DNA of 41,897 nucleotides from CAZMRW01 sp964568805 (GTDB taxonomy: Bacteria > Pseudomonadota > Gammaproteobacteria > Methylococcales > Methylomonadaceae): NCBI GenBank assembly GCA_964568805.1, contig CAZMRW010000029.1, positions 1 through 41,897 on the forward strand. The letters run 5' to 3'. A model generated the notes under the pieces. The model did not search any database and was not told the DNA's origin. It worked only from the letters and a program-made list of their open reading frames with translations. Position numbers and translations under genes: made by a program. Of the stretch, positions 34,271 to 41,897 are shown piece by piece. Positions within the stretch are counted from its first letter, which is position 1. Each line of letters begins with the position of its first letter.

Positions 34271-34671
34271 ACTCGTCTTCTTTCTTCAAGAATTCTGCGG
34301 CGAAGCGGCATAAAGTCCGCTTGTTCGATCAGGTGTTTGTTAATAAGTCTGGCGTAGCGGTCATCGCTTCCCATAATCTTTCTACCTCCTGAGATGATTT
34401 GGCCCAATAGCGGTTCTCCGACCGAAAACAGGTCCACCAGATCAACAGGTCTTCCTATGGATACGGCCAATTCCCCGATCAGACGTTCTTTTTCATTCGT
34501 GTTCAGTGGGCGCGCAGCTTCGACGGCGATGTCGATGTCGCTACTCGATCTTGCGTTGCCTTTTGCCAAAGAACCAAACAGGATGGCTAATTGAATCGTG
34601 GGGTGGCTTTTTAAGACACACCTGATTTTGTCATCGATCATCAAGCTATCTGTGATGTTGCTTTTTTTCAT
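34255..34671 (-). CDS. mntA: MntA-type nucleotidyltransferase antitoxin
   Basis: A 138-residue minimal nucleotidyltransferase. The active site is LAILFGSLAKGNARSSSDID, the GS-x-DxD motif of the polymerase beta superfamily, here intact. It probably AMPylates and silences the HEPN toxin encoded downstream. It starts at ATG 34671, next to the repeat-rich region 34691-34859. Confidence 0.9.
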   Translation of the reverse strand: MKKSNITDSLMIDDKIRCVLKSHPTIQLAILFGSLAKGNARSSSDIDIAVEAARPLNTNEKERLIGELAVSIGRPVDLVDLFSVGEPLLGQIISGGRKIMGSDDRYARLINKHLIEQADFMPLRRRILEERRRVWIGL

Positions 34672-34987
34672 GGTAGAAGTTTAACCAATAATTCTAAAAA
34701 GAGCAGTTGGCATGTGCAGACCGTTCGTGCTGAGCTTAGTCGAAGCATGAACGGTCTGCAATACATTCACCTTATCGGCGAATTCCAAAATCCCGTTCAC
34801 CCTTCGACGGGGCTCTGGGCGAACGGGATTTTGAGATGCTCAATCGCTCTTTTTAGGATAATGAATGGTGTCGGGGTAGTGAGCCAATATAATTTAGACT
34901 TAAAGGCAAGTTGGTGTAGGTGCAGCATTTGATTGTGCATTGCTCACATTCCTTTTTATATTGATATCTTAGGATGAGATTAAACGG
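34672..34987. other. Gap between wzm and the MntA-HepT module
   Basis: 316 bp without a gene. Most of it is the inverted-repeat element at 34691-34859; the remaining 34860-34987 shows nothing recognisable. Confidence 0.6.
34691..34859. repeat. Nested inverted-repeat element (REP/MITE-like), copy 2
   Basis: The outer arms are ATTCTAAAAAGAGC (34691-34704) and GCTCTTTTTAGGAT (34846-34859), matching at 13 of 14 positions. Inside are two hairpins. TGCAGACCGTTCGTGCT/AGCATGAACGGTCTGCA (34715-34731, 34744-34760) has one mismatch, and CAAAATCCCGTTC/GAACGGGATTTTG (34786-34798, 34821-34833) is perfect. The segment 34721-34752 nearly equals 3025-3055, linking this copy to copy 1. It may also end wzm transcription. 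Confidence 0.8.
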
Positions 34988-35812
34988 TCAGATCGTATCG
35001 GCAAACTGTCTTTCGGTTTTCATAAAGTAGCCGAGACCGAGAATGAACAGAAGTACGGAAATGCCGATTGACAGATATAAGCCGGGCAGATAAAGGGGCG
35101 ATTCACCGGCATTGATCATCCAGCGGAAGCCGTCGATGATGCCCGCCATGGGATTGGCCGCATAAACAAGCCGCCATTGTTCGGGAATGATGCTGCTGCT
35201 GTAGCCGATGGGCGAAATATACAAGCCCATCTGGATGATAAAAGGTATCACGAACCTGAAGTCACGGTATTTGACATTGAGCGCGGCGATCAGATAACCC
35301 AGGCCGAGCGCCGTGATGCCTGCCTGAAACAGGAACAGCGGCAGCAGCAAAATGTAGGGGCTGGGCAGAAACCGGTACCAGATCATCAGGCCGATCAATA
35401 GCGCGAATGAAATCAGAAAATCGATTAAATTGACGAACAGCGGGGCGGTAGGCACGATAATTCTGGGAAAATAGACTTTGCTGATCATCGCGGCGTTACT
35501 GATCACGGCATTGGCGCTCTCGCTTAGCGTGTTGGCGAAGAAATACCAGGGCAGCATGGCGGTAAATACCATAATGGTGTAGGGCGTATCACCTTCGCTG
35601 GGCAATTTGGCGATCTTGCCGAATACGACGGTAAAGACGATCATCGTCAGCAAGGGCCGCAGCACGGCCCAGAGGGCGCCGAATACGGTCTGTTTGTAGC
35701 GCACCTTGAAATCGCGCCAGGCCAGGAAATAGAACAAATCCCGGTATTCCCAGAGTTCTCTGGATAAATGGCGGATCGATTTATCCGGCGTGATGAGGGT
35801 TTGAATTTGCAT
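34988..35812 (-). CDS. wzm: Polysaccharide ABC exporter permease
   Basis: About 274 residues from ATG 35812; a TTG at 35824 is also in frame. An ABC-2 type inner-membrane permease with a cytoplasmic N-terminus (SRELWEYRDLFYFLAWRDFK, then VRYKQTVFGALWAVLRPLL) and about six hydrophobic segments. Family signatures include AMLPWYFFANTLSESANAV, SKVYFPRIIVPTAPL, YISPIGYSSSIIPEQWR and NPMAGIIDGFRW. It should form the export channel with Wzt, whose gene lies 4.5 kb further on beyond toxin modules. The reading frame is intact and of normal length. Confidence 0.93.
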   Translation of the reverse strand: MQIQTLITPDKSIRHLSRELWEYRDLFYFLAWRDFKVRYKQTVFGALWAVLRPLLTMIVFTVVFGKIAKLPSEGDTPYTIMVFTAMLPWYFFANTLSESANAVISNAAMISKVYFPRIIVPTAPLFVNLIDFLISFALLIGLMIWYRFLPSPYILLLPLFLFQAGITALGLGYLIAALNVKYRDFRFVIPFIIQMGLYISPIGYSSSIIPEQWRLVYAANPMAGIIDGFRWMINAGESPLYLPGLYLSIGISVLLFILGLGYFMKTERQFADTI

Positions 35813-35950
35813 GGCTCGCAGCAAGTGAATTTTGTGGACTAAGTATAGCTGCTTTTTTAGTATGGGAGTGTGGCTTGCCAGTCAATTGGATTTAATTAAG
35901 GGCACGCAGTGCCAAAAAATGAATCGGCCGGGGTGACTGCTCGGAGTGTG

Positions 35951-36376
35951 TTATTTGCCTTCAACGGCTGGCATCGGACTCAATAAAAAATCAACGATAA
36001 ATTGATATTGGCTGCTTTTTACCAAATTTAATACAACGTCCATGCGAATATTCATGTAGTCATGGACAATACGGTTACGCAGGCCGATGGCGTTGTTCCA
36101 TTCAGGGAGTTGGGAGGGTGATATCGCTCCAGTTCTCGCCAATAACATAAAGGCATCATAACCGGATAATGGAGGTTCATGCCCGGCCGATTTTATGATG
36201 TGTTTACTTTTGCCGATTGCATTTTCAACCAACACCTGACGCGCGTGCAATACGCCATTTTCTTCCAGTCTTGATAGCTGCTTTCCCTGACGCATGATTG
36301 CTGCTGCTTCTTCCAGGACTTCCGCCTGATATCGAGCGATTTGAGCTGTTTCGTTCTGGTATGCATCAAGTTGCAT
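35951..36376 (-). CDS. HEPN-domain toxin (HepT/DUF86), second module
   Basis: About 141 residues from ATG 36376, overlapping the nucleotidyltransferase gene by 11 bp; a longer frame reaches 36454. The RX4HXY motif is RNRIVHDY in NAIGLRNRIVHDYMNI. GYDAFMLLARTGAISPSQLP is typical of DUF86 proteins. The expected role is an RNase toxin silenced by its partner. It lies just upstream of wzm, which is therefore flanked on both sides by such modules. Confidence 0.88.
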   Translation of the reverse strand: MQLDAYQNETAQIARYQAEVLEEAAAIMRQGKQLSRLEENGVLHARQVLVENAIGKSKHIIKSAGHEPPLSGYDAFMLLARTGAISPSQLPEWNNAIGLRNRIVHDYMNIRMDVVLNLVKSSQYQFIVDFLLSPMPAVEGK

Positions 36377-36755
36377 GAGTTTGCTCCCAATAAAAGTCTT
36401 CCAAATCGCGCCAGGTACGTAACAAAAATCGGCTCCACGCTGATTCGTTTTCACCCTTTAGCAGTTTTCCCTCTTGTGCGATGACCGAACGCATGGTCAA
36501 GCGAGCGGTGGGTATATCGATGATGTCGATCTTTATGCCGTTTTCGGATAACAACGCCGATAGTCGGGACCGCAATTCTTCGGTTTTACCCAGGCTATCC
36601 AGGTAGGGAATGTCTTTGCGCCACTGTACGGCGAAGTCCCAGTCGCTATGAGCATGCACACGGCCGGTCGCCCGACTGCCGATTAATACGGCGAGTTCTA
36701 TTTCGGTTTGCGTAGAGAAAAATTCCTGAAGTTTCTTGAGAATGTGATCATTCAT
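36366..36755 (-). CDS. MntA-type nucleotidyltransferase antitoxin, second module
   Basis: A 129-residue minimal nucleotidyltransferase with LAVLIGSRATGRVHAHSDWD, an intact GS-x-DxD active site, followed by DFAVQWRKDI. It differs clearly from the protein encoded at 34255-34671, so the two modules are not recent duplicates. It should modify the HEPN partner encoded directly downstream. Confidence 0.88.
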   Translation of the reverse strand: MNDHILKKLQEFFSTQTEIELAVLIGSRATGRVHAHSDWDFAVQWRKDIPYLDSLGKTEELRSRLSALLSENGIKIDIIDIPTARLTMRSVIAQEGKLLKGENESAWSRFLLRTWRDLEDFYWEQTHAT

Positions 36756-36769
36756 TGCATATTTTTCGA

Positions 36770-37357
36770 TCAGCCTGCCGCAGTCTGGTCATCAATTTCA
36801 GCCATGACATTTTCGAATATCTCGGTCATGGTTACCGTTACACCGATACTTTTGAATTCACAAAGATCATCGCCGAGATACTCGTGCATCAGCCAGTCAT
36901 TGTCCTCAGTGCGCCGGTAGCATTCCACGCGCCTTGCGGCAATATCGACTATGACATATTCCTTCAGCGAAACCAGGGTACGATAGGCGGCAAACTTGTC
37001 GCCGCGGTCGAAGGCGGCGGTCGCGTCGGAAAGCACTTCGGCAATCAGGATGGGTTGCGATAAATAGAGCTCGGCGGAATGATCCCTTAGTGAGCAGGAA
37101 ACCATGACATCGGGATAATAAAAGGCATCGACTTTGTCGACTCTCAGTTTCATGTCGGCAACATAGGCCTGGCAGGGGCCGCCGCGAAGGCGTTGTTTGA
37201 ACGCGGATGCAAGATTTAATGTCACTACCACATGTTCACGCCTGGCTCCGGCCATGACAAAGACTTCGCCGGCGAGATATTCATGTTTTTCCATCTGCTC
37301 GGCTTCCCATGCCAGATAAGCATCGGCGTCGAAGGTAAGTTGTTGAGCCTCTTTCAT
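36770..37357 (-). CDS. Uma2-family (DUF820) nuclease-like protein
   Basis: A 195-residue protein of the Uma2/DUF820 family, which has a PD-(D/E)XK restriction-nuclease fold. MEKHEYLAGEVFVMAGARREH, AFYYPDVMVSCS, QPILIAEVLSDATAAFDRGDKF and SLKEYVIVDIAARRVECYRR contain the usual acidic and lysine positions. Family members are abundant in multi-copy accessory regions and their biological role is unsettled. It ends 14 bp before the nucleotidyltransferase gene and could be read with it. Confidence 0.88.
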   Translation of the reverse strand: MKEAQQLTFDADAYLAWEAEQMEKHEYLAGEVFVMAGARREHVVVTLNLASAFKQRLRGGPCQAYVADMKLRVDKVDAFYYPDVMVSCSLRDHSAELYLSQPILIAEVLSDATAAFDRGDKFAAYRTLVSLKEYVIVDIAARRVECYRRTEDNDWLMHEYLGDDLCEFKSIGVTVTMTEIFENVMAEIDDQTAAG

Positions 37358-37417
37358 GGATTCACCCTGGCTGGTTGTTAACGGGTTGATTATAAATCAT
37401 GCAAAGCGCTGCAAATA

Positions 37418-37444
37418 TACGCCCGATTGCATCTATCGGGCGTA
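37418..37444 (-). terminator. Probable terminator after glnS
   Basis: A perfect 10-bp stem, TACGCCCGAT/ATCGGGCGTA, with a 7-base loop, 18 bp beyond the glnS stop on the minus strand. The following bases are only moderately T-rich. Confidence 0.5.
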
Positions 37445-37462
37445 GGTTAGGGAAACGCCAAT

Positions 37463-39127
37463 TTAATCTTTTTCCCAGTTTTCCCTGAGCGTCACGGTGC
37501 GGTTAAAAACCAGTTTTCCGCCGACGCTGTCGATGGCGTCCAAGCAAAAATAACCGGTGCGTTCAAACTGGTAGCGGCTTCCCGCTGGCGAATCGGCCAG
37601 ATTGGCTTCGACCCGGCAACCGCTTAGTATTTCCAGTGAATCCGGATTAATCACATCCAGAAAATTTTCTTCATTGTCCGGATTAGGCACCGTAAACAGG
37701 CGATTATACAAACGGATCTCGGCAGGCAGCGAATGTGTTTCGGAAACCCAATGGATCACGCCTTTAACTTTACGGCCCTCCGGATTTTTGCCGAGCGTGT
37801 CGGGATCAAAAGTGCAATGCAGTTCGGTGATATCGCCCCCGGCATCCTTGATGATTTCGTTACATCTGATGACATAGGAACCCCTCAAACGGACTTCGCC
37901 GCCGTCTATCAGGCGTTTGTATTTCGGCGGCGGATTTTCGGCAAAATCGTCCTGTTCGATCAGTATGACTCGGGCAAAGGGCACCGAACGTTTGCCGAGT
38001 TCAGGGTGTTGCGGGTGATTGCTGACTTCCAGATATTCGGTTTTGTCTTCGGGATAGTTCGTAATCACGATGCGTAAGGGATTCAGAACCGCCATGGCTC
38101 GAGGCGCATTATTGTTGAGATCTTCGCGGATGCAGTTTTCCAGTACGCCCATTTCTATCCATGAATCTTTTTTGGTGATGCCGATACGCTCGCAAAAATC
38201 GCGTATGGCGGCCGGGGTGACGCCGGCGCGGCGCATTCCGGCGATTGTCGGCATGCGCGGGTCATCCCAGCCGCTGACATGTTTTTCGGTAACCAACTGG
38301 TTAAGTTTACGCTTGCTGACGATAGTGTATTCCAGTTGTAATCGGGCGAATTCGATTTGTTGCGGATGGCAGGGCGTCTTGAGCTCTTCCAGTACCCAGT
38401 CATAAAGTGGCCGATGGTCTTCGAATTCCAGCGTGCACAAGGAGTGGGTGATGCCTTCGATGGCGTCCGAAATACAGTGCGTATAATCGTACATCGGATA
38501 CAGACACCAGTCATTGCCGGTGCGTTGATGATGTACGCGGCGAATTCGGTATAACGCAGGATCGCGCATGTTGATGTTGGGAGATGCCATGTCAATTTTG
38601 GCGCGCAGGACATATTGGCCGTCGGCGTAAAGGCCGTCGCGCATGCCTTTGAACAAGGCCAGATTTTCCTCTATCGGCCGGTTGCGGTCGGGGCTTTCCC
38701 GTCCTGGCTCGGTCAAGGTGCCGCGGTAGGCTCTGATTTGTTCGGCGGACAGGCTGTCCACATAGGCCTTGCCGTCATTGATCAGTTGCACCGCGTAGTC
38801 ATAAAGTTGTTCAAAATAATCGGAGGCATGGCGCAATTCGGTCCATTGGAAACCCAGCCACTGAACATCTCTTTTAATGGCTTCGACAAATTCGTCGCTT
38901 TCTTTTTCGGGATTAGTGTCGTCGAAACGCAGGTTACAGGTGCCGTTATATTCGGCGGCTATGCCAAAATTGAGACAAATCGATTTGGCATGTCCGATGT
39001 GCAGATAACCGTTCGGTTCCGGGGGAAATCGTGTGGCTACTTTGCCGTTATTTTTGTTTTGTTTAAGATCATCGTTGATGATATGGCGAATAAAATTTGA
39101 CGCAGAAAGAGTTTCGTTATTGGGCAT
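37463..39127 (-). CDS. glnS: Glutaminyl-tRNA synthetase
   Basis: A 554-residue class I synthetase that charges tRNA-Gln with glutamine. RFPPEPNGYLHIGHAKSICLNF carries HIGH at residues 43-46. RFDDTNPEKES follows, and the KMSKS-like loop reads TIVSKRKLNQLV. The C-terminal beta-barrel anticodon-binding domain has RPLYDWVLEEL before it and VIRCNEIIKDAGGDI within it. Length and motifs match gammaproteobacterial GlnS. It starts at ATG 39127 after a 319-bp gap. A housekeeping gene, it marks the likely edge of the accessory region. Confidence 0.97.
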   Translation of the reverse strand: MPNNETLSASNFIRHIINDDLKQNKNNGKVATRFPPEPNGYLHIGHAKSICLNFGIAAEYNGTCNLRFDDTNPEKESDEFVEAIKRDVQWLGFQWTELRHASDYFEQLYDYAVQLINDGKAYVDSLSAEQIRAYRGTLTEPGRESPDRNRPIEENLALFKGMRDGLYADGQYVLRAKIDMASPNINMRDPALYRIRRVHHQRTGNDWCLYPMYDYTHCISDAIEGITHSLCTLEFEDHRPLYDWVLEELKTPCHPQQIEFARLQLEYTIVSKRKLNQLVTEKHVSGWDDPRMPTIAGMRRAGVTPAAIRDFCERIGITKKDSWIEMGVLENCIREDLNNNAPRAMAVLNPLRIVITNYPEDKTEYLEVSNHPQHPELGKRSVPFARVILIEQDDFAENPPPKYKRLIDGGEVRLRGSYVIRCNEIIKDAGGDITELHCTFDPDTLGKNPEGRKVKGVIHWVSETHSLPAEIRLYNRLFTVPNPDNEENFLDVINPDSLEILSGCRVEANLADSPAGSRYQFERTGYFCLDAIDSVGGKLVFNRTVTLRENWEKD

Positions 39128-39446
39128 TGGGTTTTTTTAGTGTTGAGTTCTTGATTGAACTGAATTCAAAATGGGTGAATGGAAATAACGGTTACTTTAA
39201 TGGGTATACTCAGTAAAGACAAGGCCGATGAGAAGAATGACACTGCCGCTTTGAATTTATAGAAAAGGCTTTCGGTGATCTGTTCATGCCTTGGATGCGT
39301 GATCCAGTGCAAACAGGAAATGCTGCCATCCGATTGTTTGGTTTAACAGGACAATAATGCCTTGAAGTCAGTCCCGTTTCAGGAAAAACGCAACCGAGTT
39401 GAGAATTCGAGCAAATACCTGTGTTCGTAAACTTATGCTCTATGGG
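39128..39446. other. Intergenic region upstream of glnS
   Basis: 319 bp presumably containing the glnS promoter. Plus-strand fragments MGILSKDKADEKNDTAALNL (39199-39258) and, one frame over, EKAFGDLFMPWMRD... to about 39356 could be a small decayed gene, but nothing was recognised. Confidence 0.4.
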
Positions 39447-41897
39447 CTATAACGGTTCGAGTATCGGTCTGGGTTTGCCTGTAAAATAACCTTGAGCGTA
39501 ATCGACTTTAAGCTCATTCAAGGTATTTAATATCTCTTCGCTTTCAACAAATTCAGCAATGGTTTTTTTTCCCAGAACATGGCCTATATCGTTGATGGAT
39601 TTTACCATGGCCAGATCCATTGAATCATGTTCAATATCCTTAACGAAAAAACCGTCGATCTTGAGAAAATCGACCGGCAAGTTTTTAAGATAAGCGAAAG
39701 AAGATAAACCGCTGCCAAAATCATCCAAAGAAAATTTACAGCCGAATTCCTTAAGATGATTCATGAATTCCGTCGCCAGAGACAGATTGGCAATAGCGGC
39801 CGTTTCAGTAATTTCAAAACAAACTTTTTCGGATGGCATGCCGGTTTGATTAAACTGATTTTCTATAAATGAAAACAAACTGGGTTCGCTAAGGCTCGAT
39901 CCGGAAAGATTAATCGAGCAAAGTGACAAGTTGTTTAAACGCTCGGGATGTTTGGTATAGAAATTAAAGACATTACGAATAACCCAGCGATCAATTTTAG
40001 TTGATAATTGATAGCGTTCAGCAGCCGGCAAAAAAGTATCCGGAGTGATTATGCAGCCATTGTTATCCTTCATGCGGATTAAAATCTCGCAATGTTCGCC
40101 TTCGTCATTGCCAAGAGGAACGATGACTTGCGTATAAAGACAAAAAAGATCATCTTCCAGGGCCTTATTGATTCTGACAACCCAATTCATTTCGCCGTGA
40201 TGTTGCGCCAGTGCTTTATCGTCTTCCCTGTAAATATGGGTTCTGTTGCGGCCAGCCTGTTTGGCCATAAAGCAGGCCATATCAGCTTGTTTCAGATGAA
40301 TATCGGAACCGCCCTTATTGAAATCGATAACAACAAGCCCGATGCTGACGCCTATTCGAAAACTTTTGTCTTCCCAATGGAACTGGAATTGTTCGACAAC
40401 CTGATGGATTTTATTGGTAACAATTTCAGCCTGATCCAGGGGACAGTATTCCATCAGGATTGCGAATTCATCACCACCCAGCCTGGCCAGCGTATCGCTT
40501 CGCCGGATGACCTGCAACATCAGTGAGCTGATTTGCCGGAGCAATTCATCGCCTGCGGTATGGCTGCATGTGTCATTCACGATTTTGAATTGATCCAGAT
40601 CGATGTAACAGAGCGCATGTTCGGTATTGCTGTTTTGAGCCAGTGTGATCACTCGCTCCAGACGGCGGTCGAATTCATGCCGATTGATTAGCTGCGTCAG
40701 AGAATCATGAGAGGCGTGATAGGACAGTTTTTCCGTCATCAAAAGCGCTTCAGTTACATCTTCCTGTATGGACACATAACTGGTAATCATTCCCTCGGAA
40801 TCAATCAATGGGGCAATGGATTCGCGTGCCCAATAGCTTTCTCCGGATTTCTTCTGGTTTTTTAAAATCCCGCGCCAGACCTGGCCGGATGTTACAGTGC
40901 GCCATAAATCCTGATAACTATCGTCATTGGTTTCGCCGGAACTAAAAATTTTTGGATTTTTGCCTTTGACTTCATCGTAAGTGTAGCCGGTGGTCTCGGT
41001 TATTTTACGATTCGCATATTCAATGGCGCCTGATTTATCGGTAATGAAGATAAAGTTTGGGCTATTATCCAATGCCAGGTGCATTTTACAGAGATCGTTT
41101 TGGGCAAGTTTCCGATCATTGATATTTCTGATAACGCCGAAAATTTTGGGTAACTCGCTCAGGTTATCATTAACGGGCCTAAAAATATTGATTGCAGTCG
41201 GGTCGATGCTGATAGCAGTGATTTCGACATATTTAAGCTCACCGCCTGTTTTGCAACGAAGCCGAAGCTCGGTCGTCGTAGTGTGTTTTCGATTCGGGCT
41301 ACAAAAATTAAAAACGGCTTCCGCTTTTTGCCAATCATCTTGAAAAACCAGTGATGAATAATGCTTTCCGGAAAGATCTTCCGGGCTATACCCCAGTATC
41401 ATGCGGATTGCTTCGTTTAAAAAAGTAAACATACCATTGTGGTTGACCAGATAGATAATATCAGGGGAGTGCTCAACAAAGAACCGATGCATTTGTTCCG
41501 ACTGGTTTAACTGCATCTGAATATCCCTGTTTCTCTCCTCCAGAACGATCATTTTCTGTAAATTTTCAATGGTATGAATCAATTGATTGATTTCATATGG
41601 TTTTTTTATGAAATCATAAACAAAATTATAGCGTAAGGCTCGTCTGGCATCGGAAAAGCTGGCTTCTCCACTGATGATGATGACTTGAGTATCAAGGTTA
41701 TTGATATCGATATATTTGATAACCTCATGGCCGTTGAGGTCAGCCATGTTTAGATCCAATAAAATAAGTTTAACAGGATGCAGTTTTAAAATATCGATCG
41801 CAGCTAGCCCGCCTTCAGCAGCAACCACGTTTTTTCCTGCAAGCTTAATTCTACTTTGTTAAATTCAAGATATCGCATAAGTAATTGATTTAAACTA
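39447..41897 (-). CDS. REC-PAS-PAS-GGDEF-EAL cyclic-di-GMP signalling protein (5' partial, apparent frameshift)
   Basis: From the GTG at 41828 the protein is 793 residues, but it begins inside a receiver domain (LILLDLNMADLNGHEVI holds the phospho-acceptor Asp, and DFIKKPYE the conserved Lys). The missing first part, ending SLNQLLMRYLEFNKVEL..., lies in another frame from the window edge to about 41836. A one-base loss in the six-A run at 41830-41835 would explain this. Two PAS domains follow at about 105-240 and 245-360, then GGDEF (RLGGDEFAIL near 446) with diguanylate cyclase signature, and EAL with EILIR near 581, NLSG, FEITE, DDFGSG near 701 and LKIDG. Both catalytic sites look intact. 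The gene continues past the window end. Confidence 0.88.

Noticed and set aside
35813..35950. JUMPstart/ops-like element in front of wzm
   Set aside because: No GGCGGTAG-type ops sequence was found on the minus strand in this gap.
38615..39100. 161-codon plus-strand ORF
   Set aside because: It is antisense to well-conserved glnS and has no recognisable motif.
39199..39356. Two short plus-strand frames upstream of glnS
   Set aside because: They are too short, in different frames and without a recognised family or ribosome site; they are mentioned only as a possible decayed gene.

Overview
The window looks like chromosomal DNA of a gammaproteobacterium. The evidence is a UbiF-type ubiquinone hydroxylase, a glutaminyl-tRNA synthetase and a phosphoketolase with a neighbouring acetate kinase locus. 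That last pairing is common in gammaproteobacterial methanotrophs, so Methylococcales is a reasonable but unproven guess. No rRNA, tRNA, CRISPR array or complete insertion sequence was seen.

Layout. Positions 1-6645 (+ strand) carry a sterol desaturase/creatininase fusion cut by the window edge, a UbiF-like hydroxylase, a small inverted-repeat element, a decayed acetate kinase gene and an intact phosphoketolase gene. Positions 6840-30466 (- strand) are a long, tightly coupled surface-polysaccharide cluster. Read from high to low coordinates it encodes Wzt, the CDP-sugar enzymes RfbF and RfbG, a 3,5-epimerase, a sugar C-methyltransferase, an aminotransferase and a WbqC protein. These are followed by a methyltransferase, a reductase, an ATP-grasp enzyme, a phosphoesterase and a CmcI-type enzyme. 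The last part holds several glycosyltransferases, a cupin/aminotransferase pair, more methyltransferases, an acyltransferase and an epimerase. Many genes overlap by 4 bp (ATGA) or by 8-20 bp, so the cluster is probably translated in a coupled way.

Positions 30467-37357 (- strand) are an accessory zone. The permease gene wzm (34988-35812) is separated from wzt (29201-30466) by about 4.5 kb holding two PIN-domain toxin modules, an Rpn/DUF4351 nuclease-like gene and a nucleotidyltransferase-HEPN module. Behind wzm lie a second nucleotidyltransferase-HEPN module and a Uma2-family gene. Two decayed copies of the first ~28 codons of wzt lie between these modules, one of them with wzt's upstream DNA as well. 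This is the most unusual structure in the window.

Positions 37463-41897 (- strand) carry glnS and a REC-PAS-PAS-GGDEF-EAL signalling protein whose beginning lies beyond the window and shows an apparent one-base frameshift.

How it works together: the cluster is best read as an ABC-transporter-dependent O-antigen or capsule system. RfbF and RfbG make CDP-4-keto-6-deoxyglucose, which the epimerase, C-methyltransferase and aminotransferase could turn into a branched, possibly amino, deoxysugar. The glycosyltransferases would assemble the chain in the cytoplasm and Wzm/Wzt would export it. No Wzx flippase, Wzy polymerase or initiating phosphoglycosyltransferase was recognised here.
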